Under the pieces are notes generated by a model that was not told the DNA's origin, searched no databases, and was given only the letters and a program-made list of their open reading frames with translations. From contig NZ_FNIX01000022.1 of the NCBI RefSeq assembly GCF_900104175.1, forward strand, positions 1-64,000: DNA of 64,000 bases, written 5' to 3'. Of this stretch, positions 53,049 to 61,114 are shown piece after piece (position 1 is the stretch's first letter; the number at the start of each line of letters is the position of its first letter). This DNA comes from Lentzea jiangxiensis (lineage in GTDB: Bacteria; Actinomycetota; Actinomycetes; Mycobacteriales; Pseudonocardiaceae). Made by a program: the position numbers and the translations under genes.

Positions 53049-53496
53049 CGCCCCTCCGCGCGGGAACCGGTCACCACGTGGATCCCGACTCCCAAATTCG
53101 CCCCGTACCAGGGATGTACTCCGACCCCATCACGCCGCACGAGGCAGGAGAAGCCCGAGGGGCCCGGTCTGCCTCTCCTTACCTCGCGGTCTGCCCTCGT
53201 GGCAGGGCGATCGGCGCACAGGTCGTGACACGCGCGCCAAGCACGGTCGTGTCTGCGGAGATCACACTCGTGGTGCGCGCACCCGGCCATGAACTGGTCG
53301 ACCAGCTCGGCGCCGACTGGGCATCACAGGTCGTCGCAGCTGGTTCGGCAGACCTCGTGCCGGCACTCTCGCTCATCTCGCCGATCTCAACGCAGGCGTA
53401 GCGCCGCCGTCGAAGCCCATCGCGTTCGGCGTCCGGGATCGCCATCGACTCGGCCTGCTCGAGCAAGGTGTTCGCCGTGGCCTGGGCGTACGTGCT
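53049..53496. other. Intergenic stretch without a supportable gene
   Basis: About 450 bases holding the promoter side of the two-gene operon. Short frames are present on both strands but none is convincing. Confidence 0.4.
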
Positions 53497-53752
53497 TCAG
53501 GTCTGGCAGGGTGGACACCACCAGGCCTCGCGGCCGCGGGAGGTTTCTTCAGCCGGCGGAACGCGATCGGTGTCGCACAGCGCAAGCACGGGCGTCGCGC
53601 CCTCCCGTACACCCAATGCCGGTGCGTGGCTCTGCCGGTCGTGTTCTGCGTCGGGTTGTCGCGGACGTCGTGCCGCAACCGCCGCCGCGCGTCGGTGAGC
53701 AGCTCGCCGGTGCACGCGGAGGACTCCGCCGAGACAGTCCTGTTGGAGTACC
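53497..53752 (-). pseudogene. C-terminal remnant of a Fpg/Nei-type DNA glycosylase
   Basis: One frame carries RLRHDVRDNPTQNTTGRATH and HWVYGRARRPCLRCATPI, the helix-two-turn-helix edge and first zinc-finger Cys pair of Fpg/Nei enzymes. After a frameshift, GREAWWCPPCQT provides the second Cys pair and the natural C-terminus (stop at 53497). The catalytic N-terminal domain is absent. Confidence 0.7.
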
Positions 53753-53760
53753 GCGGGGCG

Positions 53761-54166
53761 TCAGATCTGATCGGGTTCAAGAGCCTGCGACCGCGCTCGC
53801 AAGGGCGCTGCGGCGGCGGGTGATCGGTGGGTTCGGTGCTCGTTGTAGTGCCACTCGTACTCACGTAGCGCCTGACGCAGATGGGTCTGATTCCAAATCA
53901 GTGCGCAGTCGAACAGGTTGCCGCGTGCCAGTGAGAACCGGGAAGACCTCCTGCCGGCTGGAGCGACGTACCAATCTCGACAGCGTGGCGAACCAGAAAC
54001 GGTCCGCGAGCTCGTAACGAACCGGTCGGACCAGCTGCCGACGAAGCACAACGTTCTCGTGCCACAGAACAAGAAGCTCCGCTTCCTTGGCCGCTTCACT
54101 GCGAACCAGCACCGCCGGAACAGACAGCAACTTGCACAACGCCTGGTACAACAGCGAACCAATCAC
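53761..54166 (-). pseudogene. Integrase-type transposase, internally deleted
   Basis: The N-terminus MIGSLLYQALCKLLSVPAVL, then EAAKEAELLVLWHENVVLRR and ELADRFWFATLSRLV, is joined near 53930 to the C-terminal block of the catalytic domain in another frame (GNLFDCALIWNQTHLRQALR, EYEWHYNEHRTHRSPAAAAP). Most of the DDE domain is missing. Same family as 5313-5866 and 18600-18720. Confidence 0.72.
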
Positions 54167-54324
54167 CCATGCATGCTCGTAGCCGGTACAACCCCACTGA
54201 TCAGAGAAGCGATGACTTCATGGGCGGGTGTTCGCGAGCGAGCTGGACTCGCGCCGCCCCTCTGGCAGCGGAGTGCCGCGTTTGGGCCGAATGGTGCCTG
54301 GGTGCCGGGAGCAGGTCGCTCTAT

Positions 54325-54348
54325 GGTTCTGGGAGCGCTCCCAGAACC
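54325..54348. promoter_or_regulatory. CebR-type operator
   Basis: A 24-bp perfect palindrome with core TGGGAGCGCTCCCA (54330-54343), identical to the consensus bound by the LacI-family repressor CebR, which controls cellulolytic genes in actinomycetes (established knowledge). It lies 13 bases upstream of the xylanase start and so can block transcription initiation or elongation. Confidence 0.88.
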
Positions 54349-54361
54349 TGGAGGATTCTCG

Positions 54362-56254
54362 ATGAGGAGAGTTCTGGCCGGTCTGCTGGTCACCTCGGTC
54401 GCGGCAGGTCTGCTGACGCACGGTCCCGCCGCGCTCGCCGCCGACACGCCGGTGACGGTGGTGTCCAGCACGTTCGAGGACGACACGTTGCAGGGCTGGA
54501 CCTCGCGCGGAGGAGAGACCACCGCGGTGAGCTCGGCCGTCGCGCACGGAGGTGCCCGCAGCCTCCTCGTCTCGGGCCGGACCCAGTCCTGGGAGGGGCC
54601 AGTGCTCGCCCTGCTCGACGACGTCGAGAAGGGCGTGCGGTACAGCCTCTCGGTGTGGGTGCGGCTCGCGGGCGGTGAGGAGCCCGCGCGGCTCCGGATG
54701 TCCGTCGAACGCCACACCGACGGCGTCACGTCCTACGAAGGGGTCGTCGGCGACACGCTCGTCACCGCCGACGGCTGGGTCAACCTCACCGGTGGCTACA
54801 CGCTGGCGTCCGATGCCGACTTCCTCACCACCTACGTGGAGAGCTCCAGTCCTGCGGCGTCGTTCCACCTCGACGACTTCGTCCTGTCGTACACACCGCT
54901 TCCCCCGATCCAGACCGACATCCCCGCGTTGCGGGACGTGGTGCCGTTCCGGCACTTCGGGGTCGCCGCCGAGCCCGCCCTGCTGTACGGGGAGCACGGC
55001 AGGCTGCTCGACCGGCACTTCAGCTCGATCACGCCGGGCAGCCAGCTGAAGTGGGACGCGACCGAACCCGCCGAGGGCGCGTTCCGGTTCACGGAACCGG
55101 ACACACTCGTCGACTGGGCCAAGGCGCGGGGGAAGGCGATCCGCGGTCACACCCTCGTCTGGCACCAGCAGACTCCCGACTGGGTCTTCAAGGACCCCTC
55201 CGGCGCCGACATGACACCCACCGCGGAGAACAAAGCCCTGCTGCTGCACCGCATCGAGACGCACATCCGCGCCGTGGTGGGCCGGTACCGCGACGACATC
55301 ACGGCGTGGGACGTGGTGAACGAGGCCGTCGACGAGGGGCAACCGGACGGCCTGCGCCGCAGCAGGTGGTTCGAGATCGCGGGACTGGACTACATCCGCA
55401 CGGCGTTCCGCGTGGCGCACGAGGTCGCACCGAACGCCAAGCTGGTCATCAACGACTACAACACCAACGTGCCCGCGAAACGGGACCGGTTGTACGACCT
55501 CGTGTCCCAGCTGCGCGCGGAAGGCGTTCCCGTCGACGCCGTCGGACACCAGATGCACGTCAACGTCGACTGGCCCTCGGCCGCCGAGACGGAAGCGATG
55601 ATCACCAAGTTCCTGCCCCTGGGCGTGGACCAGCAGATCACCGAGATGGACGTCTCGATCTACACCGACAGCAACCAGTCGTACCCGAGCCCGCCCGCCG
55701 CTTCCTTGCTGGCACAGGCACAGCGCTACCGCGACCTGTTCGCTGTGTTCACCAGGTACGCGCACGCGATCAGCTCGGTGACGTTCTGGGGCCTGGCCGA
55801 CGACAGCACGTGGCTCGACACGTTCCCGGTGACCCGCAAGGACCACCCGCTGCTGTTCGACACCCGACTGCGGGCCAAGGACGCCTTCTGGGCCGTGGCC
55901 GATCCCAGCCGGATCGGGACCGTTCTCCCCACTGCCACCTGCGAAGTCGCTTACGAGACAACGACGCAGTGGCAGGGCGGGTTCCTCGGCTCGGTGCGGG
56001 TCACCAACTCCGCCACCGCACCGCTCGACTCGTGGACCCTCGCCTGGTCGTACGCCAACGGCCAGCGCGTGACCCAGCTCTGGAACGGTTCCTTCGCCCA
56101 GGACGGTCCGGTGGTGACGGTGCACGGTGCGCCGTGGAACTCGGCGATCCCGCCCGGCGAGTCCCGCTCGTTCGGCTTCCTGGCGGACTGGAGCGGTGCG
56201 AACGACCGGCCGGCGTCCTTCGTCCTGAACGGCGCGCCGTGCCGGTGGGTGTGA
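54362..56254 (+). CDS. Secreted GH10 endo-beta-1,4-xylanase with CBMs
   Basis: 630 residues. Signal peptide MRRVLAGLLVTSVAAGLL... cleaved after ALA (about 28). N-terminal CBM4_9/CBM22-like beta-sandwich (about 35-182: STFEDDTLQGWTSRG, SFHLDDFVLSY). GH10 barrel (about 190-520): RGHTLVWHQQTPDWV, acid/base Glu321 in WDVVNEAVDEG, nucleophile Glu428 in ITEMDVSIY. C-terminal CBM2 (about 530-630: CEVAYETTTQWQGGF, NGAPCRW). It hydrolyses xylan outside the cell. The CebR operator suggests repression until cello-oligosaccharides appear. Confidence 0.95.
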   Translation: MRRVLAGLLVTSVAAGLLTHGPAALAADTPVTVVSSTFEDDTLQGWTSRGGETTAVSSAVAHGGARSLLVSGRTQSWEGPVLALLDDVEKGVRYSLSVWVRLAGGEEPARLRMSVERHTDGVTSYEGVVGDTLVTADGWVNLTGGYTLASDADFLTTYVESSSPAASFHLDDFVLSYTPLPPIQTDIPALRDVVPFRHFGVAAEPALLYGEHGRLLDRHFSSITPGSQLKWDATEPAEGAFRFTEPDTLVDWAKARGKAIRGHTLVWHQQTPDWVFKDPSGADMTPTAENKALLLHRIETHIRAVVGRYRDDITAWDVVNEAVDEGQPDGLRRSRWFEIAGLDYIRTAFRVAHEVAPNAKLVINDYNTNVPAKRDRLYDLVSQLRAEGVPVDAVGHQMHVNVDWPSAAETEAMITKFLPLGVDQQITEMDVSIYTDSNQSYPSPPAASLLAQAQRYRDLFAVFTRYAHAISSVTFWGLADDSTWLDTFPVTRKDHPLLFDTRLRAKDAFWAVADPSRIGTVLPTATCEVAYETTTQWQGGFLGSVRVTNSATAPLDSWTLAWSYANGQRVTQLWNGSFAQDGPVVTVHGAPWNSAIPPGESRSFGFLADWSGANDRPASFVLNGAPCRWV

Positions 56255-56289
56255 CGGTATCCCTCGTGGGGCAGGTACAGCGCCCGGCG

Positions 56290-56985
56290 AGGACACGTAC
56301 TCGGCTCCATGAACGACATGGCACGGCTGGACGACTTCCTCCCGGTCACCCGGCCCGCGGCACGACCACCCCGCCGGCCCCCAGGTCCCCTCCCCCGCGT
56401 CCCACACCGGTTCCACACCTGCCTGCCCGTACAACGCGGGTTCTCCAGAATCGCCGCGACCGCGGTCACCATCCACCGCGCGCCCGTCCTATGCGAGTTA
56501 TGTCCCGGATCCGCACTCGACGGACACAGGACACGACGGCTGTTCAGCTCGCGGGCGGTCGACGCGAGCGCACGACCACCCGCACGTTCCCGGAACATCC
56601 ACCGAACCCACGGCGCAGTGATCGGGTCGGGCGCCAGCACCTGCACCCGCCGACCCCACCCGCTGTGCCGGGCATTCGGATGCGGACCACCATCGACGAG
56701 GCGGTAACCGCAAGGCGGACGGCCGCCGAAGAACCTGCCCTGCTGACTGGTCTACGCCCGCATCGCCGCCAGCAGCCGCTGACGAGCACGAGCCACCTCC
56801 CGCTGAGCCTGAGCACCGAGCAAGACCATCAGCGCTTGGTGGACTGGGCTGTCCAGTTCAACCGGACCGCCGGCCTCGGGTAACCACACCTGAACAGCCA
56901 CGACCCGGACGCGCCGGACGCCGACCGCCCGAGCCCGGCCGACGCGCACGACCGGCACGAGCTTGGCTGTTCGGCCCAACTCCAC
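56290..56985 (-). pseudogene. Large serine recombinase remnant with amber stop
   Basis: One continuous minus-strand frame encodes SPVHQALMVLLGAQAQREVA, RARQRLLAAMRA, an in-frame TAG at 56752-56754, then TSQQGRFFGGRPPCGYRLVD and DPITAPWVRWMFRERAGGRA, PCPSSADPGHN, RTGARWMVTAVAAILENPRC, TGRQVWNR. This is the linker and recombinase domain of a large serine recombinase. Relatives have Gln where the TAG is, so CAG to TAG is likely. The N-terminal catalytic part and zinc ribbon are missing. Confidence 0.8.
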
Positions 56986-56997
56986 CGGGACAGCGAG

Positions 56998-57022
56998 AGG
57001 CCCCGCTCGGCGAGCGGGGCCT
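56998..57022 (-). terminator. Hairpin terminator of the C39-like gene
   Basis: AGGCCCCGCTC and GAGCGGGGCCT form a perfect 11-bp stem with a 3-base loop, located 15 bases after the stop at 57037. Confidence 0.75.
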
Positions 57023-57036
57023 GCGCAACCGAAGGC

Positions 57037-57975
57037 TCAGCCAACCGGCGGGGACATCGTGAACCAGTTGAAGCCCTCAACCAGCGGCTTGTTCTGGTCG
57101 GCGTACGCCGTGCCGGACAGCTCCCAGCGCTCGACCGAGCGGTAGGTGCCGGGCTGCAGGCTCTCGTCGACCGGCGTCGCCTCGTCGTCCTTCACGGGCA
57201 GGTACTCGTAGACCGACCGGCGCGTCAACGTCACGGCCAACGTCTCGTAGGCGGACTGCGTGTCGAGGTAGCCCGGCTTGCCGTGGTCGGCCGCCTCGGC
57301 CGGGTCGGCCAGCCGCAGCTGCACGAAGTCACCGCCGAAGGAACCCTTGGCCGACACCACCGTGACGAGGTGCCCGCCGTCGCGCTTCAGGCTGTTCTGC
57401 GGACCGGCGACGTAGCGGCCGTACCACATCTGCACTGGGCCCTGGTTGAGTTTCTTGGCCAGCTCACCCGCGAAGTCCGGGCCGGAAGTGGTGCTGATCC
57501 CGCCGGTCTCAGTGGACCACCCGGCGTCCCGGGCGGGCTTGGTGGCGGTGTTCCACGCGGTGCGCAGGTTGCCCGAGTAGGTGCCGTCCTCGACGCTCCA
57601 CTTGGAATCCGTGGCGATCCGACCGATCGAGTTGGTGACGATGCCGTAGTCGGCCGGGTTCCTGGGATCGAGGTCGCGGACCTTGGTGGTGAGCCAGCCG
57701 ACCGGTGCCTGCTTCTCGTGCCCCCAGTAGTGCAGCACGTTGTAGAGCGACGACGGACCGCAGTGGGTGCCGCCGTTGGCCGCGAAGCCGGCGCGGTACT
57801 GGTCGACGTCGCTGACGCCGCACTGCTTGACCTCGAAGTCGGGGCCGGTGATGTCGGCGATCTTCACGCACGGTGGCGGCGTGCCGATGATCGGGTCGGC
57901 GGCGGCGAGGCCGGGCAGCGCGACGGAGCTGACGGCGGCGGTGGCGATGGTGGCGATGACGACCTTGCGCAACAT
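57037..57975 (-). CDS. Secreted C39-like cysteine-peptidase-fold protein
   Basis: 312 residues; ATG 57975 with AGGAGGCAGG upstream. Signal peptide ending AAA (about 26). Papain-like signatures: Cys72 in NGGTHCGPSSLYNVLHYWG, His202 in RDGGHLVTVVSAKG, and Asp in RLADPAEAAD (about 219). This is the C39-like fold of secreted proteases or transglutaminase-related proteins. The mature protein has an additional Cys pair (PPPCVKIAD, VKQCGVSDVD). No ABC transporter is nearby, so it is not a bacteriocin leader peptidase. Function unknown. Confidence 0.78.
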   Translation of the reverse strand: MLRKVVIATIATAAVSSVALPGLAAADPIIGTPPPCVKIADITGPDFEVKQCGVSDVDQYRAGFAANGGTHCGPSSLYNVLHYWGHEKQAPVGWLTTKVRDLDPRNPADYGIVTNSIGRIATDSKWSVEDGTYSGNLRTAWNTATKPARDAGWSTETGGISTTSGPDFAGELAKKLNQGPVQMWYGRYVAGPQNSLKRDGGHLVTVVSAKGSFGGDFVQLRLADPAEAADHGKPGYLDTQSAYETLAVTLTRRSVYEYLPVKDDEATPVDESLQPGTYRSVERWELSGTAYADQNKPLVEGFNWFTMSPPVG

Positions 57976-58129
57976 GGGATTCCTGCCTCCTGTGGAAGGG
58001 GGCCACCTCCCGCGGCCCCTTCGATAGGAGAAGCTTCACCTGCGCAGACGTCGATGACATGAGGGTCGACCCCTCACCTTCGGCCGCAAAAAGATAGGTG
58101 TATCAGGCCTACCCCCACCCGACTCCTAC

Positions 58130-58420
58130 ACAGTCAGGCAAGAGGGCGTCGGCCAGAGCGAACTCATGTGGGCGATCAACTTTTACGCTCTGGCGTTCGC
58201 CGGCCTGCTCCTCACCGCCGGTGTGCTGGCCGACCGCTTCGGCCGCAAGCTCAGCCTGATCATCGGCCTCACCGTCTTCGGCGTCGCGTCGCTGATGTCG
58301 GCGTACGCCGCGACCTCCGGCCAGCTGATCGCCGCCCGCGCGATGATGGGCGTGGGTGGCGGCCACGATCATGCCGGCCACCCTGTCGATCATCGCGAAC
58401 GTGTTCGAGCCGGTCACGAA
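58130..58420 (+). pseudogene. N-terminal fragment of a DHA2-type MFS transporter
   Basis: The frame reads SELMWAINFYALAFAGLLLT, then AGVLADRFGRKLSLIIGLTV and GQLIAARAMMGVGG, then shifts by one base to ATIMPATLSIIANVFEPVT. These are helices 2-4 of a drug-efflux MFS protein with motif A. The start and the remaining ten helices are missing; the end is fused to recombinase DNA. Confidence 0.78.
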
Positions 58421-58429
58421 CCAACGACG

Positions 58430-58556
58430 ACACCGCCCGCCCGCGAGCACGCTCGGCGAACATCCACCGCACCCACGGTGCCGTCATCGGATCCGGCGCC
58501 AACACCTGCACCCGCCGACCCCACCGACCACCCACCGGTGAGCTCGACCCCATCAA
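58430..58556 (-). pseudogene. Short serine-recombinase fragment
   Basis: The minus strand encodes GGRWGRRVQVLAPDPMTAPW then VRWMFAERARGRAVSS, nearly identical to part of the recombinase remnant at 56290-56985. It is joined directly to the MFS fragment, so the junction marks a past recombination or insertion. Confidence 0.75.
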
Positions 58557-58687
58557 ACGAGCACGCTTGTCCTCGTGCCGAAACGACGTTCGAACGCCGG
58601 CCTTTCCAACTCCGATTCCTCGTTCGACGGGTGGTCCTGCTCGTCCGGGGCGTCTGTACTCTCGTTGCCAGAAGCAAACTCGTACTC

Positions 58688-59446
58688 ATGACGAGGAGTC
58701 CCTCGGTGGACGCTGAAGCCGCTTACGCACTGCCCACCTCCTACCGGCCGGGCTACGAGCTGGTGGCGGAGCGGATCCTGCAGCTCATCGCGGAGCTGGA
58801 GTTGCGTCCCGGCGATCGCATGCCGACCGAGAACGAGCTCGCCGGGCGGATGGGGACCAGCCGGACCGTGGTCCGGGAGGCGGTGAAAATCCTCTCGGCG
58901 CTCGGCAGGGTGCGTGCGCACAAGGGGCGCGGGCTCTACGTGGCCGACGACGACGGCATGCTGAGTTCGTCCCGGTGGGGTGGCTCCTTCATACCCACCG
59001 ACCTCGACCACGTCTACATGCTCTTCGAGTTCCGCCGGGTCCAGGAGACCGCGGCCGCGAGGATCGCGGCCACCCGCGCGACGCCTGCCGAGCTGCGCGC
59101 CATCGAGGTCGCCGCCGAGCTGTGCCGGGAAGGGCATGTCACCGGGCAGGCGGCGTTGTTCGATCGCGGCGACGACGACTTCCACCTGGGCATCGCGGCC
59201 GCGTCGCACAACCAGTTCCTCCTCGCGGCGGTGCGTGAGGCGCGCCGCTTGCAGCGCCAGTCCAACGTCATCGGGATGAACGGCGCGGTCGGCAGTCACA
59301 CCGCGGAGGCGGTGGAGGAGCACGCCGCGATCTACCGGGCCATCCGCGAGGGGAACGAGGACGCTGCTGCCGCGGCCGCCGCCGTGCACGTCGACAGGAC
59401 CCTTGAGGACTACCGGCGGGAGATCCAGCGCCGCGTGTTCGGGTGA
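58688..59446 (+). CDS. FadR-type GntR regulator
   Basis: 252 residues; ATG 58688 is chosen because upstream residues in the frame derive from the MFS/recombinase debris. GntR winged helix (about 18-85: ERILQLIAELELRPGDRMPTENELAGRMGTSRTVVREAVKIL) followed by an FCD effector domain (FEFRRVQETAAARIAATRAT, DDDFHLGIAAASHN, AVEEHAAIYRAIREGNEDAA). FCD domains bind a metal and small carboxylic or sugar acids. It is convergent with the Ebo-type operon; a regulatory link is only positional. Confidence 0.9.
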   Translation: MTRSPSVDAEAAYALPTSYRPGYELVAERILQLIAELELRPGDRMPTENELAGRMGTSRTVVREAVKILSALGRVRAHKGRGLYVADDDGMLSSSRWGGSFIPTDLDHVYMLFEFRRVQETAAARIAATRATPAELRAIEVAAELCREGHVTGQAALFDRGDDDFHLGIAAASHNQFLLAAVREARRLQRQSNVIGMNGAVGSHTAEAVEEHAAIYRAIREGNEDAAAAAAAVHVDRTLEDYRREIQRRVFG

Positions 59447-59450
59447 CCGC

Positions 59451-59729
59451 CTACTCAGGACTGGCGTCTCGTTCAACCGGGTGGAGCCACCCCAGCTCGG
59501 CGGCGAGCACGCCGAGCTGGAACCGCGACTGCACGCCGAGCAACGACTGCAGGCGGGCGATGCGCCGGTACAGGGTGCGCAGACTGACACCGAGTTCGCG
59601 GGCGATCGCGGGGTCGGCCGCACCCGTTCCCATGAGCCTCAGCAGGCGCTGGGTCGCCGCCGTGGGCTCCTTGGCCACCATCACGGAGTAGTCGCGATTC
59701 GGGTGTGCCTCGGTCGGGGAGTTGATCAT
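59451..59729 (-). CDS. Small HTH regulator closing the Ebo operon
   Basis: 92 residues; ATG overlaps the stop of the phosphatase-like gene (ATGA). It is essentially a single LuxR-like helix-turn-helix: TAATQRLLRLMGTGAADPAI, ARELGVSLRTLYRRIARLQS, LLGVQSRFQLGVLAAELGWL. No sensor domain is visible. It is probably an autoregulator of the operon. Confidence 0.8.
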   Translation of the reverse strand: MINSPTEAHPNRDYSVMVAKEPTAATQRLLRLMGTGAADPAIARELGVSLRTLYRRIARLQSLLGVQSRFQLGVLAAELGWLHPVERDASPE

Positions 59730-61114
59730 CGGCTGAGGTCCTCCGCTGGAATCCCCTGCAGCTCGAGCAGGAGGGTGTGGACCTCGGTCGCGGTGATCCT
59801 GCCGGTGTGCTCGACCGACCGCGGTACCACCGGATCCGAGCACAAGAGCACCGGCCCGTCCGCCGCCCGGTCGGGCAGCCTGCCGTGTGTGCCCCGTACG
59901 CACGAAGGGTTCAGCGGCACGACGTTCATCGTGTATCTCAGCCCCAGCTTCTTGCGGGCCAGGTTCACCCCGGCTCTGGCCTTGACGAGCGGATCGGCCG
60001 GGTCGAAGAACAGTTCCGCGGGGTCGTAGCCGGGTTTGCGGTGGATGTCCACACCACGGGCGAAGTCCGGTGCGCGGTGGTCGTCGGTCCAGTAGTAGTA
60101 GGTGAACCAGGCGTCCGGTTCGGCCACCGCCACCAGTTCACCGGACCGCTCGTGGTCCAGCCCGACGGACGCCTGCGCGTCCCGGTCGTACAGCACGTCG
60201 ACACCGGGAAGGTCCGCGAGGACCGCCCTCGTCCTCGGGAGGTCGGCGGGATCGGCGACGTACACGTGCGCGATCTGGTGGTCGGCCACCGCGAAGGCCC
60301 GTGACGTCCACGGATCCAGGTACTCCATGCCCGCCTGTGCGTAGACCTCGAGCAGGCCTGCGGCTCGCAACGCCCGGTTGATGTCGACTGGGCGGCGTGC
60401 GTCGGTGATGCCGTACTCCGACAACGCCACGATGGTGGCGTCCGACGCGTCGGCCAGCAGAGGCGCCAGCGCCCGGTCCACGTCTGCCGCCGCCTTGACC
60501 GCCTGCGGTGAGGACGGTCCGAACCGCTGCAGGTCGTAGTCCAGATGTGGCACGTAGACCAGCAACAGGTCGGGCCGCTTTTCGACGAGGACCTTCCGCG
60601 CGGCGCCGATGATCCACTCGCTCGACGCCAGTGCCGCTGTGGGCCCCCAGTACTGGAAGAGCGGGAACTCGCCCAGGGCTCCGGTGAGTTCGTCGTGCAG
60701 GCCGGGTGGGCGGACGTAGCAGTCCGGGGACTTGCGCCCGTCCGCGTGGTAGATCGGCCGAGGGGTCACGGTGATGTCGGTCGAGGCCCCCATCGCGTAC
60801 CACCAGCAGATGTTGGCGGCGGTGTAGCCCGGATGGGCGCGGCGCGCGGTCTCCCAGAGCTTCTCCCCGCCGACGAGGCGGTTGTGCTGACGCCACAGGT
60901 GGATCTCGCCCAGGTCGCGGAAGTACCAGCCGTTGCCGACGATCCCGTGCTGTGCCGGGGTGAGGCCGGTGAGCAGCGTGGCCTGCGCGCTGCACGTCAC
61001 GGCGGGCAGCACCGTGCCCAGTTCCGCCTGCCAGCCCAGCCGGGACAGATTGGGCATGTGTTCGAGGAGCGCGGGGGTCATGCCGACGACGTTGAGGACC
61101 ACCAGCGGTTTCAC
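59726..61114 (-). CDS. Alkaline-phosphatase-fold protein of the Ebo type (EboF-like)
   Basis: 462 residues of the nucleotide pyrophosphatase/phosphodiesterase group. Nucleophile Thr region TCSAQATLLTGLTPAQHGIVGNGWYF, PHLDYDLQRFGP metal-binding region, VALSEYGITDARRP, and ADHQIAHVYVAD. The N-terminus reads VVLNVVGMTP, lacking the VDG Asp of classical members; whether other acids replace it needs a structural model. It is coupled to eboE (ATGA) and to the HTH gene. Probable cytoplasmic phosphohydrolase in the Ebo pathway. Confidence 0.82.
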   Translation of the reverse strand: MKPLVVLNVVGMTPALLEHMPNLSRLGWQAELGTVLPAVTCSAQATLLTGLTPAQHGIVGNGWYFRDLGEIHLWRQHNRLVGGEKLWETARRAHPGYTAANICWWYAMGASTDITVTPRPIYHADGRKSPDCYVRPPGLHDELTGALGEFPLFQYWGPTAALASSEWIIGAARKVLVEKRPDLLLVYVPHLDYDLQRFGPSSPQAVKAAADVDRALAPLLADASDATIVALSEYGITDARRPVDINRALRAAGLLEVYAQAGMEYLDPWTSRAFAVADHQIAHVYVADPADLPRTRAVLADLPGVDVLYDRDAQASVGLDHERSGELVAVAEPDAWFTYYYWTDDHRAPDFARGVDIHRKPGYDPAELFFDPADPLVKARAGVNLARKKLGLRYTMNVVPLNPSCVRGTHGRLPDRAADGPVLLCSDPVVPRSVEHTGRITATEVHTLLLELQGIPAEDLSR

